From Planctomycetota bacterium (GTDB lineage: Bacteria > Planctomycetota > Phycisphaerae > UBA1845 > UTPLA1), in NCBI GenBank assembly GCA_016235815.1, contig JACRIM010000030.1:104291-168290 (forward strand): a stretch of 64,000 bases of DNA. Reading direction: 5' to 3'. This document shows positions 1 through 9,503 of the stretch, in pieces; position 1 is the first letter of the stretch, and each line of letters begins with the position of its first letter. Both the position numbers and the translations under genes were made by a program. The notes below the pieces were generated by a model. It was given only the letters and a program-made list of their open reading frames with translations, had not been told where the DNA came from and searched no databases.

Positions 1-160
1 GGAGGCCCCGGTTGCTCAGCGCCCATGAATGCATCCAACGTTACGCAGCAACGAATACGTCCACGTGGCCCCTTTGCCCGCTAACCCCTTGGACCATAGC
101 GAGCCTGGCGCGCCAACAAACTTCAGCTAATGTCAGATGTTTTCAAGAATCCTGTCCCGC

Positions 161-258
161 CTCAAGTCTCAGGACTCAAGCCTCAAGCCTCAAATCTCAA
201 GTCTCAGGACTCAGGACTCAGGACTCAAGTCTCAAGTCTCAGGACTCAGGACTCAGGA
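161..258. repeat. Tandem heptamer array (CTCARRN x14)
   Basis: Fourteen head-to-tail 7-bp units, mainly CTCAAGT and CTCAGGA with a few CTCAAGC and CTCAAAT, run without interruption and then decay. The array lies just past the 3' end of the minus-strand gene at 272-823. Three units of the same kind recur at 6553-6573. Bases 1-160 hold nothing else I can support; open frames through the array are produced by the repeat itself. Role unknown. Confidence 0.9.
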
Positions 259-271
259 CTCTTTCAGAATC

Positions 272-823
272 TCACTTCGGATCAATCGTAATCGGAATAA
301 TGCTGCTGCCGCCCGACTCCCACTCCTTGCGAACCAACCCCAGCCCATACGCACAGGTCTCAAACTCCTCGCTCAGGATTTCCAGCACCCGCCGCGGCGG
401 CTCCCCGGTGTCATCCGAAAGATGTGACGCAATCCCGTACGACCGCTTGCCCTGCTCGAAGTAGCTGACCAACTCATCGCGATCGTGCCGACGGTGCATC
501 CGACGAAGATTCTCCGGATACACCCCCGTCCAGAAAAGCGTGTAGTCCCCGATGTGCCGATGTAGCTCGCGCAGCCGTGCGTCGCGCTGCGGGTCGCGCT
601 CCTTCTCAATCTCGTAGAGCATCCCCGAAAGATCGTCGATATGCCGGCCGCTCCCGTCGGGCAGCGCGTTGATCCGCTCGACGTGGATGAACTCCGTCAG
701 CATTCCAACGAGGTAATCCGTCAGCGATGGATCGCAAAGCCCGACCCGCGTCTGGAAGCTCGCCTCCACCAGCCCGGAGAACCAGTGACGAATCGGATGA
801 TCAGGTCGAATGGGGGGTGTCAT
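272..823 (-). CDS. Conserved hypothetical protein, 183 aa
   Basis: Soluble 183-residue protein with no signal peptide or membrane segment. It is rich in Arg, His and acidic residues, and its central part (about 65-130, LRELHRHIGDYTLFWTGVYP and RRMHRRHDRDELVSYFEQG) looks like a well-ordered helical domain. I recognise no catalytic motif. The ATG at 823 has a GGAG about nine bases upstream. It stands alone: the heptamer array follows its 3' end and the next gene is divergent. Function unknown; its coding character (third-position GC, ordered composition) supports a real gene. Confidence 0.75.
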   Translation of the reverse strand: MTPPIRPDHPIRHWFSGLVEASFQTRVGLCDPSLTDYLVGMLTEFIHVERINALPDGSGRHIDDLSGMLYEIEKERDPQRDARLRELHRHIGDYTLFWTGVYPENLRRMHRRHDRDELVSYFEQGKRSYGIASHLSDDTGEPPRRVLEILSEEFETCAYGLGLVRKEWESGGSSIIPITIDPK

Positions 824-990
824 CGGAGTGACTCCACGTCGGGGCGTTGTCGCCGTTGCCTAAATACTAGGATTCACCCGTCGGCCGGGTAAAGGGGGAG
901 CCATGGCGAATCGCACCCTGTTTTTTTATCGGCCAGATCGGCCATGGTTGCGAGCCGGCCCGTCGCCCGGTGCTTTTCCCCCGGCCGCGA

Positions 991-2871
991 ATGCCGTACA
1001 ACGCCGCAATGGGCTGGATTATCCTGCCACTGGCGGTCCTGACACTCTTCATCGCCTGGGCGCGGGCCAAGACCGGCGGCCTGCGCGAGGCCATCCTGAT
1101 CGGCGCATGCGTCTGGGGCGCGGCGGTCGTCGCCATCACCGAAACGCTCAGCCTCTTCAGCGCCATCACCTGGTGGGGCCTGGCCGTCGCATGGATGGTC
1201 GTCGGTCTTGTCGCCTGGTATGGTTTCGTGCTGGCCCGTCAGAAACCCGCCGACGTCACCACGCAGGACCGGCTCGATTCATTCACCCGGGCATCCATCG
1301 CCTGTCTCACGGCATACGGAGCGGTCCTGCTGCTCATTGCCATCGTCGCCCCGCCGAACACCTGGGACGCCATGACCTATCACATGGGCCGTGTCATCCA
1401 CTGGGCACAGAACCGCAGCGTCGCCCACTACCCAACCAACATCGTCCGCCAGGTCCAGCTCAACCCCTTCGCCGAGTTCGTCATTTTGCACTTCCAAATC
1501 CTCACGAACGGCGACCGCTTCGCCAACCTCCCCCAGTGGCTCGCGATGGTCGGCAGCGTCGTCGGCGTATCGCTGATCGCCGGCCGACTGGGCGCTGGCG
1601 CAATTGGGCAAGCCCTCGCCGCAACAGCGTGCGCAACCCTGCCGATGGGCATCCTCCAATCCACCAGCGCCCAGAACGACTACGTCACCGCCTTCTGGCT
1701 GGTCTGCCTGGCATGGTGTGTGATCGAACTCGCCTCGCGCCCCGCCGCCAAGCACCCCGAACGCTTGGTCTATGCACTGGCTGCCTCCCTCGGCCTCGCC
1801 ATCCTCACCAAGGCCACGGCCTACCTCTTTGCCGCGCCGTTCATTATCTGGTTCGTCGTCCATGTCCTTCGCACCCGCCCGGCCCAGTGGTGGCGATATG
1901 CGGCCGCCATCGCCGCCATTGCCATCGCGATCAACCTCGGCCACTCCATTCGCAACTATCGCGTTTTCGGTTCACCGCTTGGCCCGAAGGACGAAGTGTC
2001 GATCTACACCAACGAAGCCATGGGGCCTGCGCGCCTCGTCTCCAACGTCCTTCGCAATCTCGCGCTCCATGCCAACGTCGCGCCGAACGCAATACAAAAA
2101 CCGACAACGAACGCCGTTGCCTCAATCGTGCGATCACTTGGAGTCGATCCCCACGATCCAGCGACAACGCTTTCAGGAACGTTTTTCGGCGTCGAAGATT
2201 TGCCCAACCACGAAGACAGCGCCGGCAACGGCCTGCACCTCGTCGCAATTCTTGCAGCGCTACTTCCATTGACCTTCACTCGCGCGCCGAACCGCGCAAT
2301 ATCATGGGCATTGTTCGCCGCCGTCGTCGCAGGATTTCTGCTCTTCTGCGGCTATCTGAGATGGCAACCGTGGAACAGCCGGCTGCACTTGCCGCTCTTC
2401 GTCCTCGCCGCGCCCCTCATCGGCTCGGCATTCGACGGCCGGCGATCATTCGCACGATCGGCCATCATGATCCTTCTGCTCGCAGGCGTTTTCCCCCTCT
2501 TGTTCAACTTTAGCCGCCCCCTGATCGGCCCCAACAGCATTGTCCGCCTCGCTCGAAACGATATTTTCTATCTCACGCGTTGGGATGTGCGCGAAGGTCA
2601 CATGCAACTCGCCGACTACGCCCGTCGCCGCGGCTGCCTGCGCATTGGGATGATGATCGGCCCGAACGAATGGGAATACCCGCTGTGGGCAATGCTGAAC
2701 GAAGCCCGAGTGGACGGCCCGTACAAATTCGATCACGTAAACGTAAGCAACGCCACCAAGAGTCTGCCGGGCGGCCAACACCTCGACCTGTCTGCCCCGG
2801 ACTGTATCACCACCATGCAGGTGCGCGAGGCCAGCGAAATCTACGGGAAGCCCAATCGCCCGGCACCCTGA
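991..2871 (+). CDS. GT-C type membrane glycosyltransferase-like protein
   Basis: About 626 residues with many hydrophobic segments through residue ~520 and a soluble C-terminal tail. The early loop after the first membrane segments contains NTWDAMTYHMGRVIHW, an acidic-aromatic first-loop motif like that of the PMT/ArnT (GT39) family, which transfers sugars from polyprenyl-phosphate donors on the outer face of the membrane. The motif and topology are seen; donor and acceptor are unknown. The start is uncertain: GTG 970, ATG 991 and ATG 1009 are in frame and none has a good ribosome-binding site. It converges on the gene ending at 2883. Two further proteins of this class lie at 4482 and 25342. 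Confidence 0.7.
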   Translation: MPYNAAMGWIILPLAVLTLFIAWARAKTGGLREAILIGACVWGAAVVAITETLSLFSAITWWGLAVAWMVVGLVAWYGFVLARQKPADVTTQDRLDSFTRASIACLTAYGAVLLLIAIVAPPNTWDAMTYHMGRVIHWAQNRSVAHYPTNIVRQVQLNPFAEFVILHFQILTNGDRFANLPQWLAMVGSVVGVSLIAGRLGAGAIGQALAATACATLPMGILQSTSAQNDYVTAFWLVCLAWCVIELASRPAAKHPERLVYALAASLGLAILTKATAYLFAAPFIIWFVVHVLRTRPAQWWRYAAAIAAIAIAINLGHSIRNYRVFGSPLGPKDEVSIYTNEAMGPARLVSNVLRNLALHANVAPNAIQKPTTNAVASIVRSLGVDPHDPATTLSGTFFGVEDLPNHEDSAGNGLHLVAILAALLPLTFTRAPNRAISWALFAAVVAGFLLFCGYLRWQPWNSRLHLPLFVLAAPLIGSAFDGRRSFARSAIMILLLAGVFPLLFNFSRPLIGPNSIVRLARNDIFYLTRWDVREGHMQLADYARRRGCLRIGMMIGPNEWEYPLWAMLNEARVDGPYKFDHVNVSNATKSLPGGQHLDLSAPDCITTMQVREASEIYGKPNRPAP

Positions 2872-2882
2872 ACGATGTCGCG

Positions 2883-4286
2883 TTACTTCTCGATCTTGAC
2901 TTCCTTCTTCCGGCGGCGCTCTTCCTTCTTGATCTTCTTGGAGAGCTCCTCGAACTCCTCTTTCGAATAGCGCACCAGCTCATCGACGTCGACCTTGTAC
3001 CCGCGCTGTTGGAGGTAATATTCCTCGTCGGGCACCTTCTTGTCGCGCGACACATTCTCGCCCACCCAGTCATTCCAGTTCGCCTCGAGCTTCTCTTGGT
3101 CCTTCTTCGGGAACTTCTCGTCCCACGCGACCATGCGGTCGCCCTTGTACGTCGTCTGACGGTCCGCCCCGACGCGTCGCGAGAGATCAAATATCTTGCG
3201 GAAGTCGGCCCGCCCCTTGTTGCCCGAGTGCATCATGTACGCGGCCAGCGACCACGCCTGTGCATAGTTCAGGAAGCCCTGATCGTTCTTGTCGGTCATG
3301 TCCTCATGCCACGTCTTCGGATCAATCGTCCAGACATAGTGGAAGTCCTTCCATCGATCCGTCCCGTGCAAGCGGCGAATGATGGGCGCATAGCGACCGC
3401 GATTCGGAATCTCCGCGAAGTTCTCGTCCACGGTCTTCTCGAAATCCCAATATTCAAACACCGCCGCGTGGCCCTCGTTCCACCATCGCGGACAATCCAC
3501 CGGGAAGCCCACCACGTTGTAAAACAGCGTGTAACCAAGCCGAAGCTGAATCTCCATGTGCGCTGCTTCATGCTTCAGCGTCCCCTTCGGCCACTTGTTG
3601 AAATCCTTCACGCCGTCCGTGAATTGTTGCAGCCGGTAATGCGATGCCGGCCAATATGGGCCGCGATCGTTCAGCAGGTGAACCGCCGGATGAAAAAACC
3701 CGCCGCTGCCCGCCGACCCGCCGTTCTTGCGATAAACCTCCTGATCAGCGAAGACAATGACCTCCACCTTCTCGCGAAGGTCTGCTTTCACGCCGCCCAG
3801 CAGCTTGGAATACGCCGTGCCATATTCACGGTGCAACATCTCCATGTACATCGCCGTGTCGGCCGTGAATTCCTTGCTGATGTCCGAGCGAACAATGAAC
3901 GGATGCCCCATGTAGGTCCACAGGCGGATCTTCTCGCCGGCGGCATTCTCGAAATGTCCGCCGTTGAAGTCGCCATGCTTATCCTGTTCGACCTTCTTCA
4001 GAAGGGCGGTGTATCGTTTATCGTATTGCTCGTCGGTTTCATTCCGACGCTTGCCCCAGCGAATTCGCTCTTTCGGCTCGCTTGAGGCCTCGTCCTTCTT
4101 GTCCGCCTTTTCGGTCTTATCCGGCTTCTTCGGCTTCTTCACTGCTTTCTTCGCGCCGTCGACCGGAGGATCATCCATGGTGAAATGGACCGCGTCCGGC
4201 GGCCCGGATTGCGCATTTGACGCAAGCAGAAACGAGACCAGCGCGAATAGCATTACGCAGTACCGCCCGAGACGTACCTTTGCCAT
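2883..4286 (-). CDS. Secreted DUF1570-type zinc metallopeptidase-like protein
   Basis: 467 residues beginning with a signal peptide (MAKVRLGRYCVMLFALVSFL, cleavage probably after SNAQS). A lysine-rich linker (about 50-75) precedes the folded domain. The centre carries TLKHEAAHME, an HExxH zinc motif, followed about 27 residues later by RWWNEGHA, which can supply the third ligand Glu as in gluzincins and the DUF1570 family common in Planctomycetota. The last 40 residues are highly charged and end in a Lys/Glu-rich helix. The ATG at 4286 was chosen over upstream codons because the signal peptide begins there. Expected to act outside the cytoplasmic membrane; the substrate is unknown. Confidence 0.75.
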   Translation of the reverse strand: MAKVRLGRYCVMLFALVSFLLASNAQSGPPDAVHFTMDDPPVDGAKKAVKKPKKPDKTEKADKKDEASSEPKERIRWGKRRNETDEQYDKRYTALLKKVEQDKHGDFNGGHFENAAGEKIRLWTYMGHPFIVRSDISKEFTADTAMYMEMLHREYGTAYSKLLGGVKADLREKVEVIVFADQEVYRKNGGSAGSGGFFHPAVHLLNDRGPYWPASHYRLQQFTDGVKDFNKWPKGTLKHEAAHMEIQLRLGYTLFYNVVGFPVDCPRWWNEGHAAVFEYWDFEKTVDENFAEIPNRGRYAPIIRRLHGTDRWKDFHYVWTIDPKTWHEDMTDKNDQGFLNYAQAWSLAAYMMHSGNKGRADFRKIFDLSRRVGADRQTTYKGDRMVAWDEKFPKKDQEKLEANWNDWVGENVSRDKKVPDEEYYLQQRGYKVDVDELVRYSKEEFEELSKKIKKEERRRKKEVKIEK

Positions 4287-4481
4287 GAGATGATTCCTTT
4301 GCTTTCGACCCGACACGATGCGCGACAGACCGAATACGTCCCGCCCGTGGCTGTTACTCAGGTGGCTCCCACACCTTCCACCATTTTAAGCCGCAGATGC
4401 CGGGTGGTGTCAAGAATGGATCCCACCCCATCATAAATGATCGGGTAAACCAGTATTAGCAAAGAATTATCGCAGCGTCGT

Positions 4482-6530
4482 TTATTGAATGGGAGTACAT
4501 AGCCGGATTCGTTCATAACCGGCCGGTAGCGGTTCGCGCGCCACGACGATGGAAGGGTTGAGTTGAACGGCCCGCTTCAGCTTTGGCCACAAGCTTCGCT
4601 GAGTCTCCGGCGGCGGCGGACCCGGGTAGCCCGGATCGGCCCAGTCCAACGTTCGGTCAATCTCGGTCGTGTTCACAACATAGTCAACGGGATCGGATTC
4701 CTTCACGGGTTCCGCCGACTCATAGTGCGCCAGGCGAGGCCAAAACGGTTCAAATTCCCGCACTCGACACGACTGCCCCGTGAGATACGAAAGCAAATGA
4801 GCATCGAGGATTTCAGCGGTCGCCGTCGGCGGATCGCCCTCGGACAACGCATCAGCGACCACGCGCAGCGGATGGGGCGCCCCCAGCGATCGACACATCG
4901 CATATTGTCCCGAAAGCCACGAAGCGCAGAGCAGCAGCGGCGCGATCATTGCAGCCGCCTTAATTCTTCGATTCACCGCGACTGCCGCCACAAGCCCGGG
5001 GATGAACGCCCACAGCGGGAGCAAGTATCGAATCGTCGTGAAGCTGCAACTACAGCCCCCGAGAAGATACAACGCGACGCTCGTTGTCGCTCCCATGACC
5101 ACAAGAGTGGTCGGCCGTCGCGCCGCCCCCCGAAGCAAAAGCATCCGGCGAATCTCGCTCCCATATGCGATTATGAACACCGTGACACATGCGGCCGCCG
5201 ACGCAAGCACCAGTCGATCCGCCACCGACACAAGCGATGATGTGAAAATGTCGAACGGCTCAATGGCATGATCCCGGCCGACCGTCACGTGGGCCATGTA
5301 CGGCCGCGGATCGGCGCCGAACATCAGCGGCATTCCGCACAACAGGTAAATCAGCGTCTCGCCCGTCTTCCATAGCGGTCGAATTCCGAGCGGCAACGCC
5401 GGGTCCATCGCGTTGCCCGCCACCACATGTTGAATCACATACCAGATCGCCGGGGTCGCCCCGACCAATCCGCCGAGGAGCATGACGCCATTGTGAGATA
5501 CCGAATCGCGAACCGAATGGAGTGCATTCGTACGCGTTGCCAGGTACCAAATAAAGAACCCAATGCCGACGGCAAGGAAAATCGCCTTCGCACCGGTGGC
5601 AGCTCCAAACAACAGCCGGGTTCGCACCTCGCCATCCTCAACCCAGACAGACCACATCGCGTTCAACAACGTGAGCGCCGCAAGCACAGCAAGCGGCAAC
5701 GTGGCTCGCCCCAGGTGTCGGCGAAACTGCTTCATCAGCGTGCGAACGCACCCGTTCCCTCGCTCCACCATCGGCCATCGCGCCAACAACGCGTGACCCA
5801 GGATGGGAAGCGCAAAGAACAAGATGGAGGGGTTGATCCAGAACCCGGAGCCAAGGATCGCGCCAAATGTGAATCGCCGGCCAAAGGTCACGCCACGGCC
5901 TCGCACCCACACAAACCAGGAGGTGTACGCCCAAAGGAGCAGTGTTCCCCATAGCAAAACCTCGACGTATCCCCCGCGCGCCGAAATCGACCACTGCGCG
6001 AACATCGGCGAGCCGTCGATCAACACCGCCGCACCGACCAATCCTCCGCGCCGCCCGAACCAACTGGTCAACATGAGGTACTGCGCTGCAACAAACAGGG
6101 CAAGGAACAATGCCGGCGCACTTCGAAGCGCGTGAATTGGATCATCAAACAGCGGCATCATCGCCGCCACGACATACGCTTCCAGCGCCCCCATATAACG
6201 CTGACCGTAGAAATAAATCGGAAGCGATCGGCCTGCCGCAATGTCCTGCGCCATAATGCCGACGACTGCCTCATCAGGGTGAAGCAGCGTCTCGCCACGC
6301 TCAATCAATGGCCATCGAGTTGAAAATGCCGCGACCGCCAGCAGGACGGAGAGCACCCAGTCGCGACGACGCAACGCGAACGGCGCCCCGTTTCGGACGC
6401 GCCACAAGGGTCGCGCAACAATCAATGGTTCATTCGTTGTCTCAACAGGTCGGTGATACGTCTCGACCGTGACGATCTCAACATCGTCCGGACGCGCAAG
6501 CCGTCGTTTGTCTGGATTGAAATTCGCCAC
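4482..6530 (-). CDS. GT-C (GT39-like) membrane glycosyltransferase
   Basis: About 682 residues: a ~50-residue charged cytoplasmic N-terminus, then about twelve membrane segments and a C-terminal periplasmic part from ~590. The first extracytoplasmic loop has ERGETLLHPDEAVVGIMAQD, the acidic-aspartate loop of polyprenyl-phosphate-sugar-dependent GT39/GT-C enzymes, and then YFYGQRYMGALEAY. The likely role is transfer of a sugar to a lipid, glycan or protein at the outer face of the membrane. The start is unclear: GTG 6530 has a G-rich stretch upstream, while a TTG at 6557 lies inside a short heptamer repeat and is less likely. Confidence 0.75.
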   Translation of the reverse strand: MANFNPDKRRLARPDDVEIVTVETYHRPVETTNEPLIVARPLWRVRNGAPFALRRRDWVLSVLLAVAAFSTRWPLIERGETLLHPDEAVVGIMAQDIAAGRSLPIYFYGQRYMGALEAYVVAAMMPLFDDPIHALRSAPALFLALFVAAQYLMLTSWFGRRGGLVGAAVLIDGSPMFAQWSISARGGYVEVLLWGTLLLWAYTSWFVWVRGRGVTFGRRFTFGAILGSGFWINPSILFFALPILGHALLARWPMVERGNGCVRTLMKQFRRHLGRATLPLAVLAALTLLNAMWSVWVEDGEVRTRLLFGAATGAKAIFLAVGIGFFIWYLATRTNALHSVRDSVSHNGVMLLGGLVGATPAIWYVIQHVVAGNAMDPALPLGIRPLWKTGETLIYLLCGMPLMFGADPRPYMAHVTVGRDHAIEPFDIFTSSLVSVADRLVLASAAACVTVFIIAYGSEIRRMLLLRGAARRPTTLVVMGATTSVALYLLGGCSCSFTTIRYLLPLWAFIPGLVAAVAVNRRIKAAAMIAPLLLCASWLSGQYAMCRSLGAPHPLRVVADALSEGDPPTATAEILDAHLLSYLTGQSCRVREFEPFWPRLAHYESAEPVKESDPVDYVVNTTEIDRTLDWADPGYPGPPPPETQRSLWPKLKRAVQLNPSIVVAREPLPAGYERIRLCTPIQ

Positions 6531-6552
6531 GCCGCCCCCGCGACCTTTACGC

Positions 6553-6573
6553 CTCAAGACTCACGCCTCAAGA
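6553..6573. repeat. Short heptamer repeat (CTCAAGA-CTCACGC-CTCAAGA)
   Basis: Three 7-bp units of the same CTCARRN type as the array at 161-258, filling the gap between the ubiB-family stop at 6578 and the glycosyltransferase start. This suggests a dispersed element of this genome that settles between genes. Confidence 0.7.
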
Positions 6574-6577
6574 CGGT

Positions 6578-8281
6578 TCAGGACATCTTTCCACTGCGAA
6601 GGATGGCGATGAGCAATCCGCCGGCCATCACGAAGCTCACGGCATATCCGACGAAGCCCATGTATCGAATGGGCACGCCGAAAACGGTGAGATCGGACCC
6701 CATGGAAAGCAGCATGGTGCTGCCGATGATGGTCGCCGCCACAAGGACCGAAAACGCCAGCCGATTGCTCGATCGATCCAGTTCGCTGGCCAGATAATCG
6801 AGATTCTCATGGCGGATGTTGATCTGAAACTGGCCCCGTCCGATACCGCGCATCAGATCGCGAATCAAACGCGGGGCATCTCGGACGATGCTCGCAATAT
6901 GCAGCCCCGACACCCCGGCCAGCCGCGCCAGCCGCCGCGGGCTGAATCGCTCACGCATCAACTTCGACAGTTTCGGCTGCAACAATTCCAGCAGATTCAA
7001 CTCCGGATCGAGCTGCATCACGACCCCCGAAACGGTCGCGAGCGATTTGAACATCGTCACAAACTCGCGCGGCAATACGGCGTCATTGCGACGCACGATA
7101 TCGATCAACTCGCGAAACAGCGTCTTGAACTCCATCCGGTGCAGGGGCAGCCCGTAATACTTCTCCAGCCATGACCGAAGGTCGCGCGTCAGACTCGTGC
7201 GATCCGTATCCCGGCTCAGCGCGCCGAAATCCGCAAGGATATCGACGATGACATCGATCTCCTTGTTCACCATCGCCACGATGCCCAGCACCAGCCGCCC
7301 CACCATGTCATCATCGATCTGTCCGACGATGCCGAAATCAAACAACACCACATCTCCCGGCGGGCGTATCAACATATTCCCGGGGTGTGGGTCCGCGTGA
7401 AACAGTCCCAACTCGAAATATTGATGCAGGAAACATTCCGACAAACGGCGGGCAATCTGCTTGCGGTCCACTTCCTTTCCGCGCCCGTCAAGCGCCTCGC
7501 GCAGGTGCATTCCTTCCATGAATTCCAGTGTCAAGACGTTGGAATCCGTCAAATCCCACCGCACCTTTGGCGTGTGGATATGCGGGTCGTCGGCAAACGC
7601 CTCTTGAAACCGGCTCGTCGCTGACGCCTCATTCACGAAATCAAGCTCGGTCTGGATGTTCTGGGCAAATTCATCCACCAGCATCCGCGGCCGATAGGAT
7701 CGAAGCTCGGGAAACAACGACTCGGCCCGCTCTGCCATCCAACGCAACACGTAGATATCCAGTTGCACCGTCTGTTCGATTCCGGGCCGCTTCACCTTGA
7801 CCACCACGTCCTGCCCGTCCGCGGCCACGGCCCGATGCGCCTGGGCAATCGACCCGCTCGCGAACGGCTCGTCGGTGAAACTCTTGAAGGCCTGCTCCAC
7901 CGGCATCCCAACATCGTCTTTGAAGATTCGTCGAGCCTGCTCGGGCGGAAATGGCGCCACATCGTCCTGCAATCGCTCCAGCGCCGTCAGCACCTGCGGA
8001 GGCAATACGTCCGGCCGGGTCGACGCAAGCTGCCCGAGCTTGATAAACGTCGGCCCCAGTTCCTCACAGACGCTCACCAGCCGATTGCCGATGGCCGTCA
8101 GCGGATCCACATCCGATTCTTCCGCCTTCGGAGCGAATCGAAACCGAATCGCCGAGGGAATGAACCGCCCGAGTTGCAGCCGATCCACGAAGTGCCCGAA
8201 GCCATGCCGGGAGAGAACCTGCGCAATAATGCGAAGTCGCGCGAAGGTCTTTACCGTCTTGGGCAACGTGGCCAATGACAT
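6578..8281 (-). CDS. ubiB: UbiB/AarF/ABC1 atypical kinase family protein
   Basis: 567 residues with the family hallmarks in order: FIKLGQLASTRPDVLP (the KxGQ motif that replaces the glycine-rich kinase loop), FASGSIAQAHRA (Ala-rich nucleotide loop), VVVKVKRPGI (ATP-site Lys), EFMEGMHL, then HADPHPGN and LFDFGIVG (catalytic and DFG-like loops). Two predicted membrane segments form the extreme C-terminus, as usual. Members support quinone or other isoprenoid lipid synthesis by ATPase activity; no ubi or men genes are adjacent. The ATG at 8281 is preferred because family similarity begins there. Two copies of GATTATTCG, 21 bp apart, lie upstream at 8399-8428. Confidence 0.9.
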   Translation of the reverse strand: MSLATLPKTVKTFARLRIIAQVLSRHGFGHFVDRLQLGRFIPSAIRFRFAPKAEESDVDPLTAIGNRLVSVCEELGPTFIKLGQLASTRPDVLPPQVLTALERLQDDVAPFPPEQARRIFKDDVGMPVEQAFKSFTDEPFASGSIAQAHRAVAADGQDVVVKVKRPGIEQTVQLDIYVLRWMAERAESLFPELRSYRPRMLVDEFAQNIQTELDFVNEASATSRFQEAFADDPHIHTPKVRWDLTDSNVLTLEFMEGMHLREALDGRGKEVDRKQIARRLSECFLHQYFELGLFHADPHPGNMLIRPPGDVVLFDFGIVGQIDDDMVGRLVLGIVAMVNKEIDVIVDILADFGALSRDTDRTSLTRDLRSWLEKYYGLPLHRMEFKTLFRELIDIVRRNDAVLPREFVTMFKSLATVSGVVMQLDPELNLLELLQPKLSKLMRERFSPRRLARLAGVSGLHIASIVRDAPRLIRDLMRGIGRGQFQINIRHENLDYLASELDRSSNRLAFSVLVAATIIGSTMLLSMGSDLTVFGVPIRYMGFVGYAVSFVMAGGLLIAILRSGKMS

Positions 8282-8398
8282 GAATGCGTCCTTGCGAGAT
8301 CTCTTAATCCGAGCCGCAACCGTAAGGCGGGTTCCGCTGAGGTCGAGTCGCGCCAAGCATACGCAACTCGCGTTCATAACGGAGGACGCGCCCCGAAC

Positions 8399-8428
8399 GA
8401 TTATTCGATCTGCCGAAGGGATTATTCG
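8399..8428. promoter_or_regulatory. Direct repeat GATTATTCG, 21-bp spacing
   Basis: GATTATTCG occurs at 8399-8407 and again at 8420-8428, start to start 21 bp, two helical turns, about 120 bp before the UbiB-family start. The spacing would put both copies on one face of the helix, as for a regulator bound as a tandem dimer. No factor can be named. Confidence 0.35.
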
Positions 8429-8501
8429 GTCAGATGCGCTGCGCCGTCAATCACCGAAACGGGTGTACGCCGCATTTGCGCCACGCATTCGTCACGGGGC
8501 C

Positions 8502-8538
8502 AATAAAAAAGGTGGATTCCGCGAGGGAATCCACCTTT
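8502..8538 (-). terminator. Rho-independent terminator of the lipoprotein gene
   Basis: Perfect 10-bp stem GGTGGATTCC / GGAATCCACC with a 5-base loop at 8511-8535. Read on the minus strand, the stem is followed at once by TTTTTTATTG. It sits 25 bases past the stop at 8563 and isolates the downstream UbiB-family gene. Confidence 0.9.
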
Positions 8539-8562
8539 GTGCAATTCACGCTGTAACGCTGA

Positions 8563-9261
8563 TCAGAAGATCACGTTCAGAATCACCACGATCTCCACGA
8601 TCCACAGCAGCGACATCGCGATACCGATCGGAATAAAGGCCAGTCCGCCTAGAACCCAAAGTACCGGGGCAAGGCTCGCCGCGCCGGCCTTTGGTTGCCC
8701 TTCCACCGACATGGTCGCGTATCCCTGCTCATCCGCCTGACGCGCCAGGGAGAACAGTTCGGCATTGGCCGCCACGAACTGATCCACATCACTCGACGCC
8801 CGCGCGCCGGGGGCCGTCGCCGAACCCGGCGCCGTCGGGGCATTCGTCGTCACCGGCCGCTGCCACACACCCTGCGATGTCACGAGATTGGTAATCTGTT
8901 TGTTCGCGTCGATCGAGAGCGTCACCGAGCGGCCGCCGTTCGTAATCGTAATCAACGAAACGTACTGGTCGCCGCTGCTGTCCGACGACACCTGCCCATT
9001 GATCCGGGCGTTGCCGTTCTCATCCACAATGCGGAAGTTCTTCGTCAGTTGATCGAACTCGATGGTCCGTGCACCGGCCATCGGCGTTCCAGCCAGGACC
9101 TGCGAAAGCGCATCGGCGTCACCCAAGGGCGTGCTCACCGTGTTCGCCGGAGCAAATGCGTCTTGTCCGCACCCCGGCAACATAACATGCAAGCCGACCA
9201 TCAGGCAGATGCAAAGGACTGACTTGCTCTTGAAAATAAGTGTGTCAATGAGACGGTTCAT
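8563..9261 (-). CDS. Lipoprotein, 232 aa, with C-terminal membrane segment
   Basis: The N-terminus is a lipoprotein signal with lipobox LPGC (about residue 30). A ~90-residue domain follows that reads like small-protein beta repeats (RIVDENGNARINGQV, YVSLITITNGGRSVTLSID), then an Ala/Pro-rich linker, and finally a strongly hydrophobic C-terminal segment (VLWVLGGLAFIPIGIAMSLL onward). A lipid anchor at one end and a membrane helix at the other is unusual. The start at 9261 has GGGAGG eight bases upstream; the frame extends further 5' but without a signal sequence. It is a single-gene unit closed by the terminator at 8502-8538. I do not recognise the family. Confidence 0.8.
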   Translation of the reverse strand: MNRLIDTLIFKSKSVLCICLMVGLHVMLPGCGQDAFAPANTVSTPLGDADALSQVLAGTPMAGARTIEFDQLTKNFRIVDENGNARINGQVSSDSSGDQYVSLITITNGGRSVTLSIDANKQITNLVTSQGVWQRPVTTNAPTAPGSATAPGARASSDVDQFVAANAELFSLARQADEQGYATMSVEGQPKAGAASLAPVLWVLGGLAFIPIGIAMSLLWIVEIVVILNVIF

Positions 9262-9503
9262 GTGTGCCTCCCGGCAGAAAAGAAGTTTCGTTCCAGGGCC
9301 ACGAATGGGAGATGCCGAACGGCCGTCACCCAAGCCCTGTCACCACGGCACGCTTCGTTATAACAAATCAGGTTTCATCACGTCAACGATTACTTTGAAA
9401 CTTATCTGCGAGCAAAGTTAGTTTGGGAAAAGAAAACAGTTTGTAGCGGCGTGCAAATCCAACCGACGGTAGTGGAGCCGGCCTCTCCGCACGCCCGGCG
9501 TCG

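Noticed and set aside
161..258. Possible CRISPR array
   Set aside because: Units are 7 bp and contiguous with no spacers; a simple tandem repeat.
903..2513. Plus-strand 536-codon frame
   Set aside because: Out-of-frame overlap with the membrane glycosyltransferase; extreme Arg/Pro/His content and no hydrophobic segments.
2580..4085. Long plus-strand open frame of 501 codons
   Set aside because: Antisense to the DUF1570 protein gene, which has a signal peptide and a zinc motif; the frame is a high-GC mirror of it with an Arg/Leu-heavy product.
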